From positions 2,418,001-2,482,000 of the forward strand of contig CBDFNN010000004.1 of NCBI GenBank assembly GCA_965250215.1: a DNA stretch of 64,000 nt. Reading direction: 5' to 3'. A program made the translations under genes and the position numbers. Source of the stretch: CBDFNN01 sp965250215. Its GTDB lineage: Bacteria > Bacteroidota > Rhodothermia > Rhodothermales > DATKEJ01. Below, piece after piece: positions 45,801 to 53,501 of the stretch (its first letter is position 1; every line of letters starts with the position of its first letter). The notes beneath the pieces were generated by a model. It ran no database searches and had not been told where the DNA came from. It was given only the letters and a program-made list of their open reading frames with translations.

Positions 45801-48800
45801 CCAGCAAAATGCGTGGATCACGATGGACTATAGCTACGATCCATACGGAAATCGACTTAGCTCCACCACATATAGCGGGGACACGACAAGTTATACTTAC
45901 GATGCTACATACCATGCCTTCCTCACTGCGAAAACCAGTCCTCCAAATGCAGATGGGGTGTCGCTTCAGCACAGCTATGGCTATGACTATGGATTAGGTG
46001 TCAAGACCAGCACGACCGATCCCAACGAGGTAACGATAACTAAGACGCTGGATGGACTGGGTCGTGTTACGGAAAGTCTTGGTCCAAATCCAGATGGCGA
46101 TATGGTGGCTTTGACGACTAGCTCGCGAACTCAGAGTAATGTTGGATACATCGTCGAGACCCAGACTAGACGTGACTGGGAGGGTTTGACTTGGGGGTGG
46201 ACCCAAAAGTATAAGGATGGACTCGGTCGAACATCGAGTGTTCAGACTCTCGGAGATAATGGAACAGCGGTTTCGGTGGTTGACAAAGAACGTGATAATA
46301 AAGACAGGATCGTGAGACAATCGATGCCCTATTTCTCCACCGATGAACCCTCGGGATGGCGGACCAAAACCTTTGACTCTTATGGCCGCGTTACACGGAC
46401 TGTTGAGCCCAAGGGTGAATCAGATAGCACCGTAACGGTTATCACTTATGATGGCAAAACGGCTACGACACAGCACGCAAATGCAACGGTTGATGAGAAA
46501 ACAACCGCGATAACGATCGATTATTTTAAGTCGAAAAAGCGAATGATATCGCGCGTTGCGGAGGACGGATCACTTACACAATATACTTTTGATCCACTCG
46601 CAAGACCCCTTTCGTCCATCGACCCCATGGGGATTGTTGAATCATTGACCTATAGTACCATCGGGCGAAAATCGGAGCAACGAAACGCTAGCCTTGGGAC
46701 AACTACCTACTTCCCTGACGATGCCGCTCGAACGCGCACAGTCACACAGGAAAATGACAGCACGACGATCTACACGAACGACGCCCTCGGGCGCTTAATC
46801 TCCAGAGTTGCCGAAACTCAGACTGTGACCTACACCTACGACTTGGCTGAGAATGATAACGCCATGGGGAGGCTGGCGAGCGTGAGTTATGGCAAAGATC
46901 AAGATTATAGCTATGCCTACGACGTGTACGGCAATCCTGCCACGACGACGATGACTCAAGACGGAAATACCTACACGACGGGCAGAAGCTACGGACCAGA
47001 TAAAAAGCCGATCCAAATGCAATACCCAGATGGTGCTCTACTAGATTATACTTTCAGTCCGGCCGGTCGGCTGCAAGACCTTGATCTGGATGATGGAACC
47101 GGAGCCCTCAATTTTGTGAGCTACGATTCATTCACCGCACGCGGTCAGAGTCAGACCGCCGATTACGGAAACGGGGTTAAAGCTGCGTACACCTACGATC
47201 CTACAGGTCTTCTCAGTACACATACTCTGACTGATGGAAGCGACAATGCTGAGGTGCTCCTCGATCATACATTCGATTTCAACTATCTCAAACACATTAC
47301 GGCCATATCCGACGTGGCTGATAGTGACTTTAGCCAGCAGTTCTCTTATGACGATGTTGGACGTCTAACAACAGCATCAGGAGTCTACGGCACAAAAGAG
47401 TACAGCTATGACGACTCTGGGAATCTGATATTAAAAGACGAGGTGACCTATGATATTTCCTCGGATGATTACCAAGTTACCTCAGGATTTGATAGCCTCG
47501 GAAATACGATCTTTTCGGCCAGCTATGACAAGGTGGGAAATATGATCGCAAAGCTCGGCGCTGCTGGATCTGATTCGACAATGTACCAATTCGATGCGCT
47601 CAATCAGTTGACAACTGTCTCCACGGGCGAGACCCTTCTCTACAATTTTGTCTACGACCACAAAGGTAGACGTGTGAAAAAGGTAGACCTGCAAAACAAC
47701 ATAACGACGCGCTATGTCAACTCTCATTTCGAGATTACGGAATTTGCTTCCGATAGCGTTCTTCAGACAAAATACATCAGGACACCGGGAGGGCTTGTTG
47801 CCTCGGTCAGTGCACAGGTCAGTACCAATGCCTCTGCTCAAAATGGCGCTAGCTATGCGGGTATACCAAGCTCTGGTACGCTGTATTTCCACAAGGATCA
47901 ACTTAACAGCACACGAATCACTACGAATGTTGATGGGGTTAAGGAGGGAAAGATGATCTATCTACCCTATGGAGACATTTACGATGCTGAAACGGAAGGC
48001 TCCGATAACTTCCGCTACAAGTTCGGAGGCAAAGAAATGGACGAAAGCAGTGGACTGTACTACTACGGTGCTCGCTTCTATGACCCTGATTTAGGTCGCT
48101 TTATCAGCGCCGATACACAACACGGCGGCCGCTTACATCAGTCTGATATCCACAATCGTTATGCTTTTGGGCTTAACAATCCAATCACCTATACCGATCC
48201 TACAGGCCATTCCGTTTGGTCCTGGGCTAAGGACCACAGTAAACAAATAGCTGGTGTTTCTATTGGCTCTTTGGAAATTGCTGCAGGTGTTACCTGCATC
48301 GCCGTATCAGAGGGCGGGTGCGCCATTGGAGGAGCTGCACTTATAGGAGCTGGAATGGGTGGAATATCGTATTCGCTTTCTCATTCTCAGAAAAATTTCA
48401 ATATTTACGGCTTTGCGGCTCAAGATGCGATCGGCGGCGTGGCCGGTGCGATCGGAGGCGCTACAGGAAATCCTGTTGCCGGTGGCATTCTCGCTGGGGC
48501 CTTTCAAGGTGGCGCGGTTCAATTAGAGAATGCCGTAGAGAAAAATGGATTTGGAGCATTAACTAAAAAATCCACTTGGGAGGTCGCAGGGGAAAATGCA
48601 TTAGCGTCAGGAGTCGCTGGTGGGATTGCTGGTGTAGGTCTCTATGGTGGTCCTTTAGGGGGTGCAGTCGGTGGAGCTTTGGGGAGTATTGCCAGTCAGG
48701 AGATCATGAATGCCTTCAATCACAAATCGGCGGGAAATATTAATTGGACCTCTGTTGGGATATCAGCTGCCGCGGGAGGGATCGGTGGATGGGCTAAAGA

Positions 48801-48987
48801 AAAGGAAGATACCCGAAAGGCAAATCTTGCCGCTGCTTCAGGTGGCTCAGGCGGCGGAGACGCATCGGCAGGGTCGCAAGATTCTGGAGGCAGTTCGTCA
48901 GAAGACGCGGCATGGGAGATCAACCCTAACTTGAAAGATGCTTGGGAGATCAACCCTAACATAGGTTCACAGGAAGAGAATGATTGA
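42826..48987 (+). CDS. Giant SpvB/TcdB-like RHS-repeat lipoprotein
   Basis: 2053 residues from ATG 42826 (ATG 42820 and GTG 42802 also in frame). A lipoprotein signal MNTNFTPKPAFILCTFVLLLQLAAC leads to an SpvB-type region (YSIPVKVPPGTGKLAPKLSL), then about seven VCBS/FG-GAP blades (357-690; DVNGDGMSDLIH and relatives) and a TcdB-middle-like part. RHS/YD repeats (about 970-1680) follow, then the RHS core (HKDQLNSTRITTN, GLYYYGARFYDPDLGRFISA, NPITYTDPTGHS) up to about 1795. The variable tail of about 255 residues is glycine-rich and hydrophobic, with a DAWEINPN repeat (TGGGAGATCAACCCTAAC twice, 30 bases apart). RHS cages enclose toxic tails; no known toxin domain is recognised here. Confidence 0.92.
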   Translation: MNTNFTPKPAFILCTFVLLLQLAACSGQRETEAPSMSVLPDVVTTETTTDFVGKMDSHFRVNLNGGAEYSIPVKVPPGTGKLAPKLSLLYNSKGGNGLLGMGWRLNGFSVIERTARTLAQDGIRGSVQYNADDKYALDGQRLININGSYGADGSIYHTEIESWSKIKSLGSCGSGPCSFQVNTKEGVLMEYGVSDDARIEALGREDVRVWALNQITDLHGNTLTVSYEAESEGSYFPTRIDYTGNENLDPQRSVVFAYEDRDDIQLTYQGSTSVEEQVRLTSISTFLGDDPVLEYRFTYQQGSATNRSQLISVQECAGAGGCLPATEFDWNTDAPDFDDPSQLSSNENWDLTIFPMDVNGDGLVDFSNIVNASGAGAPEITSYISDGSGFESQQTFTLEGSSGGGDLLPMDVNGDASVDFVYAINQSGVALQLDVFLAGDDGLTQAGHFDSDSISSGGGNLMSLDYDGDGKSDLVYASGMVYGEPLLVTPLLSTGDNFTADEELSFDDLTQGNLLAGDVNGDGMSDLIHTSCTNCGDEYALDVSVLLSNGTTFIESAEQQLAADGNGSLLPMDVNGDNLLDLVFSAWNSSEVELLIFFSNGVNFESGVSLSTGIETTQNPAQFTPMDFNGDGRMDLIYTEAPATTSPLTLNVFLSHGSGFMEGQVISFDSLNSGGQLLALDHNGDAKSDFLHVDIADNQVEDISIVSATQAMTDLVTGFNNGIGGSIEVTYKPLPDTTIYSKGDQAENGTLAASSLMNRVSGASFAANGSGTGTIGASFPVVLEDFPTYAVAEYTRSDGMGGDYSYKYFYSGARVDLSGRGWLGFNSQTTINEESDTQSDNYFQQLFPYTNIPDSSIVSRVSDGAMMTRTEFTHSTTYPVDGNTSVLDIELTNTRIEHYTFGEYDFTLGKDYEYDDYGNATLAADLGDIDLNHALYTHKTYDNDEDNWQLGYVTEKMETKDAAGDSVLSHIKFTYDNAQSTRDLLTEAQWDDQQNAWITMDYSYDPYGNRLSSTTYSGDTTSYTYDATYHAFLTAKTSPPNADGVSLQHSYGYDYGLGVKTSTTDPNEVTITKTLDGLGRVTESLGPNPDGDMVALTTSSRTQSNVGYIVETQTRRDWEGLTWGWTQKYKDGLGRTSSVQTLGDNGTAVSVVDKERDNKDRIVRQSMPYFSTDEPSGWRTKTFDSYGRVTRTVEPKGESDSTVTVITYDGKTATTQHANATVDEKTTAITIDYFKSKKRMISRVAEDGSLTQYTFDPLARPLSSIDPMGIVESLTYSTIGRKSEQRNASLGTTTYFPDDAARTRTVTQENDSTTIYTNDALGRLISRVAETQTVTYTYDLAENDNAMGRLASVSYGKDQDYSYAYDVYGNPATTTMTQDGNTYTTGRSYGPDKKPIQMQYPDGALLDYTFSPAGRLQDLDLDDGTGALNFVSYDSFTARGQSQTADYGNGVKAAYTYDPTGLLSTHTLTDGSDNAEVLLDHTFDFNYLKHITAISDVADSDFSQQFSYDDVGRLTTASGVYGTKEYSYDDSGNLILKDEVTYDISSDDYQVTSGFDSLGNTIFSASYDKVGNMIAKLGAAGSDSTMYQFDALNQLTTVSTGETLLYNFVYDHKGRRVKKVDLQNNITTRYVNSHFEITEFASDSVLQTKYIRTPGGLVASVSAQVSTNASAQNGASYAGIPSSGTLYFHKDQLNSTRITTNVDGVKEGKMIYLPYGDIYDAETEGSDNFRYKFGGKEMDESSGLYYYGARFYDPDLGRFISADTQHGGRLHQSDIHNRYAFGLNNPITYTDPTGHSVWSWAKDHSKQIAGVSIGSLEIAAGVTCIAVSEGGCAIGGAALIGAGMGGISYSLSHSQKNFNIYGFAAQDAIGGVAGAIGGATGNPVAGGILAGAFQGGAVQLENAVEKNGFGALTKKSTWEVAGENALASGVAGGIAGVGLYGGPLGGAVGGALGSIASQEIMNAFNHKSAGNINWTSVGISAAAGGIGGWAKEKEDTRKANLAAASGGSGGGDASAGSQDSGGSSSEDAAWEINPNLKDAWEINPNIGSQEEND

Positions 48988-49184
48988 CAGGATAACGCTC
49001 TGATCAAATAATCTATTGGGCTGTTGATCAACGGCTGTTCGATGGAAGCGTAGCCACTAATCAGACACAGTTGTTAAAGCTCGACGGCTCTGGCCTTGTC
49101 GCCGGACGGTTCATTGTGTGACTTGGCGGAGCGTGCTTTGGGGTGCGAGAGGTCGTGACTTTGGTGAAATAAGGAAACGCAGTC

Positions 49185-49316
49185 AGAATTCAGTCGTCAG
49201 CCTTCAGCTTTCAGTCCTCAGAATAGTATTTGATTATTGGTCATTCGGACTGCCGATATCCCGGGATATCGATTCGTCCTACCTTGAAAATATTCTGACG
49301 ACTGACGACTGATGAC
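49185..49316 (+). repeat. CAGTCGTCAG repeat cluster with inverted copies
   Basis: GTCAGAATTCAGTCGTCAGCCTTCAGCTTTCAGTCCTCAG-like words on the left, and the reverse words CTGACGACTGACGACTGATGAC on the right. CAGTCGTCAG (49191-49200) and CTGACGACTG (49295-49304) are a perfect 10-bp inverted pair around 94 bases that hold no gene. The layout is like a tiny non-coding mobile element, though no target duplication is seen. Confidence 0.65.
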
Positions 49317-49329
49317 TTATTCAATTCTC

Positions 49330-49629
49330 TTAAGCAAAATCGTCCCTTGCTTCTATCAAGTAGTGGTTACTGACGGATCCCTCCGTTCTCGCCTTGAGAT
49401 GAGGCAAGTATTCTGGATCGTTCATGAATGCCGTTGCAGCCTCCTTTGACGGCCATTCCAAAATGACCCTTAGTGCGGCCTCTGATGTGTCGCCTTCAAG
49501 TTGTTCGTGGCTTGCCGTTCGGGCAAGATATTTTCCACCATGATTTGCGACGAGTCTACCTACATTTGAGAGGTATTCTGGTATCCAAGAATCTGTCGTG
49601 GGAGTAAGGTCTAATACAGAGTAATACAT
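49330..49629 (-). CDS. DUF1330 domain protein
   Basis: 99 residues, a normal length for the family. Blocks YLSNVGRLVANHGGKYLART, RVILEWPSKEAATAFMNDPEY and SVSNHYLIEA match the ferredoxin-like dimeric alpha/beta barrel of DUF1330. Such proteins are small cytoplasmic, often stress-related, with unknown chemistry. Single gene. Confidence 0.88.
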   Translation of the reverse strand: MYYSVLDLTPTTDSWIPEYLSNVGRLVANHGGKYLARTASHEQLEGDTSEAALRVILEWPSKEAATAFMNDPEYLPHLKARTEGSVSNHYLIEARDDFA

Positions 49630-49940
49630 CTATTTCTCGATTGTTGTTTTTGCTCAACGCAAGACTGTTATTGGTATAATCATAGTAAATAATACAGTCA
49701 TATAGTGATTAGGCAGTATAGACGTTTTTTTCTAATTAATCCGCGTCTTTGTTCAATCGGTGGGTGTCACTTTGGAAAAGTGAGGGTTAGTGAGCAATGC
49801 AGACCATCAAATGCTCGCGCTGCGAGATCCACATTCTTGTTCTTGGATATCGGTCACCAGTTTTAAGGCGTCAGCCGGTGAGTGCTTTGGTGACATTTGC
49901 CTGCCTCTTTAAACCCATGCCATGGGTTTATTTGCTTCTA
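49630..49940. other. Intergenic region with a near-perfect palindrome
   Basis: No gene recognised. AAACCCATG-C-CATGGGTTT (49911-49929) is a 9-bp inverted repeat around one base, 12 bases past the stop of the leftward gene at 49941. It may act in RNA 3' end formation or as a protein site; there is no T-run, so a terminator is not claimed. Confidence 0.5.
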
Positions 49941-50744
49941 TTATCCCTTCTCCCGCGCCTCAATCGATGTGATGAGGACTTTTGATTTAAAGGCAGCAGC
50001 TATCGATATTTTCGCTATTGGAAACAGCGATACAGCGAATTCGCGGACGAATCTGTCGTTCACGAAAAATTGCATGTTTCCACCTTCTCGCTTCAAGCTA
50101 AGTTCGCTTCCTTTTGACCAATCATGGTCCTTGAAATCTGAAGATAGCTGCTCCCTTTCCACGATTGTTTCTTCCGTAATACCGTGTGGAACAGCTAGAC
50201 CGCCACCCGACCGAACACGACCCTTTGTTATGGTGTAAGCGATGCTATCATCATTCCAAACAGTAAAGAAGATATTAAGGGATTCGGCATCGCTTCCACT
50301 TCCAGTAAGGTCGAAATTTAATGATGCCGAAGGCTGGCGCTCCAGAAGTTTGAATCGTAGGTCAAAGACGAAATCTCCCTCGAGAATGGGGATCTCAAGT
50401 CGTCCAGATCCAATCCAGGTATTGCTGGATGGTGCCATGACGTAGGAATTTCCAAATCCCAGACTGACCGAACCATTCTCTGAATTACTTACAGGCCATA
50501 AGCTGAAATCCGCTGAATAGCTTCTCCTAGTACCTCCAGAAAAATCGGAGGAAGGCTGCTCAGGGCCGTCAAGCAATTCGTTGTCTGATGCTTGTGTGCC
50601 GAGGGGCAATTCTTCTTCTGTTTCTGCAATCTCAGGTCCAAAGATTTCTCCCCACCACCAGGGGGCGCTGCTACCTACCAGCAGAGCGATTACAACACCA
50701 ACGATGATTTGGGGCAATAGTCTAGTCTTTGTTTCTTTACTCAT
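49941..50744 (-). CDS. Membrane-anchored protein of unknown function with a beta-sandwich-like C-terminal domain
   Basis: 267 residues. One N-terminal membrane helix (LLPQIIVGVVIALLVGSSAPWWWG) leads to an acidic linker, then a beta-rich domain (SGRLEIPILEGDFVFDLRF, WSKGSELSLKREGGNMQFFVNDRFVREF) with the FVN(D/G) strand pattern of concanavalin-like domains (as in DUF1080 or laminin-G). Function unknown. It lies downstream of the nitrite reductase operon on the same strand, 100 bases away, and could be part of that transcript. Confidence 0.75.
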   Translation of the reverse strand: MSKETKTRLLPQIIVGVVIALLVGSSAPWWWGEIFGPEIAETEEELPLGTQASDNELLDGPEQPSSDFSGGTRRSYSADFSLWPVSNSENGSVSLGFGNSYVMAPSSNTWIGSGRLEIPILEGDFVFDLRFKLLERQPSASLNFDLTGSGSDAESLNIFFTVWNDDSIAYTITKGRVRSGGGLAVPHGITEETIVEREQLSSDFKDHDWSKGSELSLKREGGNMQFFVNDRFVREFAVSLFPIAKISIAAAFKSKVLITSIEAREKG

Positions 50745-50844
50745 GGATAAGTCACTTCTATATTTGCTGTTCTGTTATGACTAGGTGAAAAAAATGCGAC
50801 AAGGAAAGAGGACCTAAGTTTCCTAACTCACCTGTCGTGACCGA

Positions 50845-52113
50845 CTAGAAGCTCACTGCTTTTGGGCTCACGGTCACCATCATCCATCCCCAGTAGTTCG
50901 AACGGTCTGAATCCGTTTGCTTGAGGATTCTCATGCTTTCGCTTGCCTCCAGATAGGAAAGACCAGCTCCCAAGGTAACGCCCTCAGCTAGCACATACTT
51001 TAAGACGAGGTCTGTCTCAAATCCGAGGTAGGAATCAGGCTTCGCGTCAAGATTGTCGGAACCCACGATTGGATTTATAACGGCGGCTGCCATGAAAACG
51101 TGAGGGATGACGGAAAGTGTTGTCTTACCTAATCGATGGGTAATACCGGCATAGAAATCTTGAAGCCCAACGGAGTTAGCATGATTGCCAACATAGAAAT
51201 AGTCCATGTAGCCGTTAAACTTATGATTCGTGCCAAATATTGGATTGAAGGAATGTCTAGCATCTTGCTCATCCCAATCGGTCCCAGACAGGTATTCGAA
51301 GCCAAGCTTTGCGCTCGTCTCTTTGGAAATCGCCACACCAAGTTCTCCGCCCAAATAGAAGGCTGAAAGATCTTGTTGCCCCGACTTACCCGTTTGAACA
51401 TAGGCCGAGAGTTGTTTCTTTAGTGGGCCCCCAGTATGCGTGACTATTCCACCAAGTGTCTGATAATAGTACAGCTCATTATTATTCTGCCCGTCAACTT
51501 GCGGTATTCCAACATTCAAAGCCAATAGGCTAAGACTGGCATTTCCGACGTCCTTATTGTTGTAGTGGACGAATTGGAAGTTATTGTATCCTGACGGGCT
51601 GTTGATATTGCGACTCAGCGATTCTCCTTCGGAGTTAAGAGCCAAACCAATATCAATCTTGTGCTTTTTGGTCTTGTATCGGGCAAGGGCGGCATCGTGG
51701 CTCCGGCCTTGCTGCGCCCAGTCGACGGATCCAAAAATGCGATGATCATCATAGATAATCTCTTGCCTTCCCAGTTTGAACGCCCACTCGGGATTGAAAA
51801 TAATATTGGCCCAGGCCTCGTGGAGCCCAGTCCCGTTCTTGTCGCTGAGCGCTAGAGTTGAGACGTCTCCCCACACTCTGACATTTTGAAAAGCTATAAA
51901 CACATCAAGCCGTTCAGCCTTGTCGCGATAGCCAAGATTGAGGCGAGTTCGCTGCGAAACGAAGGCCGCAGGGTCTAGATTCTGGGAAAGCGGCTGTTTG
52001 TATCCGTGTCTAAGCTCCAGTCGTGGACGTACTTGAGGAGCTATCCAAACGGATTGAGCAAGTACATCCGAGTTGATAAAGAAGACCAACAACAAGCCAG
52101 CTGTTTTCATCAT
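50845..52113 (-). CDS. Outer-membrane beta-barrel protein of the alginate-export (AlgE-like) porin family
   Basis: 422 residues with a signal peptide (MMKTAGLLLVFFINSDVLAQ) and amphipathic strands over the whole length, ending WMMVTVSPKAVSF with an aromatic last residue, as in outer-membrane barrels. RPRLELRHGYKQP, SQRTRLNLGYRDKAERLDVF and FKLGRQEIIYDDHRIFGSVDWAQQGRSHD are family blocks. The start overlaps the stop of the SCO gene by ATGA, so translation is coupled. In this operon it may admit nitrite or copper rather than export alginate (inference). Confidence 0.88.
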   Translation of the reverse strand: MMKTAGLLLVFFINSDVLAQSVWIAPQVRPRLELRHGYKQPLSQNLDPAAFVSQRTRLNLGYRDKAERLDVFIAFQNVRVWGDVSTLALSDKNGTGLHEAWANIIFNPEWAFKLGRQEIIYDDHRIFGSVDWAQQGRSHDAALARYKTKKHKIDIGLALNSEGESLSRNINSPSGYNNFQFVHYNNKDVGNASLSLLALNVGIPQVDGQNNNELYYYQTLGGIVTHTGGPLKKQLSAYVQTGKSGQQDLSAFYLGGELGVAISKETSAKLGFEYLSGTDWDEQDARHSFNPIFGTNHKFNGYMDYFYVGNHANSVGLQDFYAGITHRLGKTTLSVIPHVFMAAAVINPIVGSDNLDAKPDSYLGFETDLVLKYVLAEGVTLGAGLSYLEASESMRILKQTDSDRSNYWGWMMVTVSPKAVSF

Positions 52114-52745
52114 GGATTTGGTAATTCCGCTGCCAAACTGACAATCGCAGCAATGGTCTCCTCATTATTGACCCCCAGTCCTTCCTTCTGATGACGCAAT
52201 ACACCATCTGAGTCGAATACAGAGATAATATTCGAGTGAGAAAAATCGACTGGAGATATTTTCTTGTAGCTGACGGCCAATACAGCCGCAAATTCACGAA
52301 CCTGGTCGGGCGAGCCATGCAGAAATACCCATTTATCAGAATCCATTTTATTTTCAACAGCGAATGTCTTCAACTGCTCGGGCGTGTCAACTTCTGGGTC
52401 GATGCTGACGAGGACATATTTGACTTTCGATTTCAAGTCTGAAGGCACCTGACGCTCGACAGCTCTCATGTCTGCAACCAATCTCGGGCAGGAAGCCTGG
52501 CATGTCGTGTAAATCATGACGGCTGCAACCACACTTCCGCGGAGGTCGACCAATTCCAATATCTCGCCATCCTGCGTTTCCCAGGTCGAAGGCAATTGGT
52601 AGATCGATAGATCGGGAAGCTCCTCTGGAATATTTGCTAGGGCTTCGGTAGTCGTCTCGAAGCTCGGGCTGTCAGCCTCTCCTTGGCATGCCGTCAGTGA
52701 AAGCGCGAAGCAAAGAATCGCGATGCTTGGTATTGATTGATTCAT
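52110..52745 (-). CDS. SCO1/SenC family copper-delivery lipoprotein
   Basis: 211 residues from ATG 52745, one base after the nirV stop (a GTG at 52757 would overlap). Lipoprotein signal MNQSIPSIAILCFALSLTAC. The thioredoxin-like fold carries the Cu-binding CxxxC in TTCQASCPRLVADM and the distal His in VDFSHSNIISVFD. SCO proteins pass copper to oxidases; here, next to a copper nitrite reductase, it likely metallates NirK. Confidence 0.94.
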   Translation of the reverse strand: MNQSIPSIAILCFALSLTACQGEADSPSFETTTEALANIPEELPDLSIYQLPSTWETQDGEILELVDLRGSVVAAVMIYTTCQASCPRLVADMRAVERQVPSDLKSKVKYVLVSIDPEVDTPEQLKTFAVENKMDSDKWVFLHGSPDQVREFAAVLAVSYKKISPVDFSHSNIISVFDSDGVLRHQKEGLGVNNEETIAAIVSLAAELPNP

Positions 52746-52746
52746 T

Positions 52747-53499
52747 CTATTTTGCACATCTAAATCCTAGGTTCCTGACAGCATAATTTGCCTTGACACT
52801 TCCCCGAAAGGCATAGCGCATAAAGGCGGCATAGTTCATCAGGTCAGTTGCTCCAATCGACGCACTTCCGCAAAACAAATTGCTGTCTGTGTCTAGGTCT
52901 TTTCGCGATTCACCCGAGATTAGAACGGAATTGAAGTCTTCAGTCCACTCCCAGACGAGTCCATGAAGATCAGATACTCCCCAATAGTTGGCCTCGGTCT
53001 GTCCGATTTTCTTCATGAAGGATCGTGGCGTCTCATACCATGAAAGAATGCGTTGATTGTATGCTGGATCAACACGAGCATCGGCCCTAGTTTCGTCCGC
53101 CATGGCTGCATACTCCCATTCATCAACGGTGGGAAGTCGTTTTTCTAGCTCTTGGCAATAGGCGCGAGCTACAAACCAGGAGACATTGGTGATTGGAGCC
53201 ATCACGTCTAACTCATCACTAGGGTCGAGATCAGAAACCCAATGTGACAGGTAATTCTTGTCGGCAAAAAGTCCGGAGAGCTTGGATCGTCTCCATTTAG
53301 GGTGCTCCTTGACAAAATCGACAAATTCAGAAATAGTGATGGGCTCGTTGTCGAGCAAGAAGTCGTCAACCTTGACTAGATCGTTGCCGACACCGTAGAG
53401 AGGGAGATAACTTCCTCCCTCAATCAACGACATTGACGTAGTTTGTCCGAAGCAAATGCTCCAAGAAAACAATGCCAATGTCGTTAGAATTGCCTTCAT
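52747..53499 (-). CDS. nirV: NirV-like formylglycine-generating-enzyme-fold protein
   Basis: 250 residues with a signal peptide (MKAILTTLALFSWSICFGQ). FGE-sulfatase blocks are present: ITISEFVDFVKEHPKW, PITNVSWFVARAYCQELEKRLPTVDEWEYAAM, NYWGVSDLHGLVWEWTEDF, NLGFRCAK. The GGSW motif and the two catalytic cysteines of true FGE are replaced by FCGSASIGATDLMNYAAFMRY, so it should not make formylglycine. Genes of this kind next to nirK are called nirV; their role in nitrite reductase maturation is unproven. It starts 2 bases after nirK, in the same operon. Confidence 0.88.
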   Translation of the reverse strand: MKAILTTLALFSWSICFGQTTSMSLIEGGSYLPLYGVGNDLVKVDDFLLDNEPITISEFVDFVKEHPKWRRSKLSGLFADKNYLSHWVSDLDPSDELDVMAPITNVSWFVARAYCQELEKRLPTVDEWEYAAMADETRADARVDPAYNQRILSWYETPRSFMKKIGQTEANYWGVSDLHGLVWEWTEDFNSVLISGESRKDLDTDSNLFCGSASIGATDLMNYAAFMRYAFRGSVKANYAVRNLGFRCAK

Positions 53500-53501
53500 C
53501 T

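Noticed and set aside
49797..49985. Plus-strand frame of 62 codons
   Set aside because: Cys/Arg-rich chance translation across a palindrome, overlapping the end of a better-supported minus gene.
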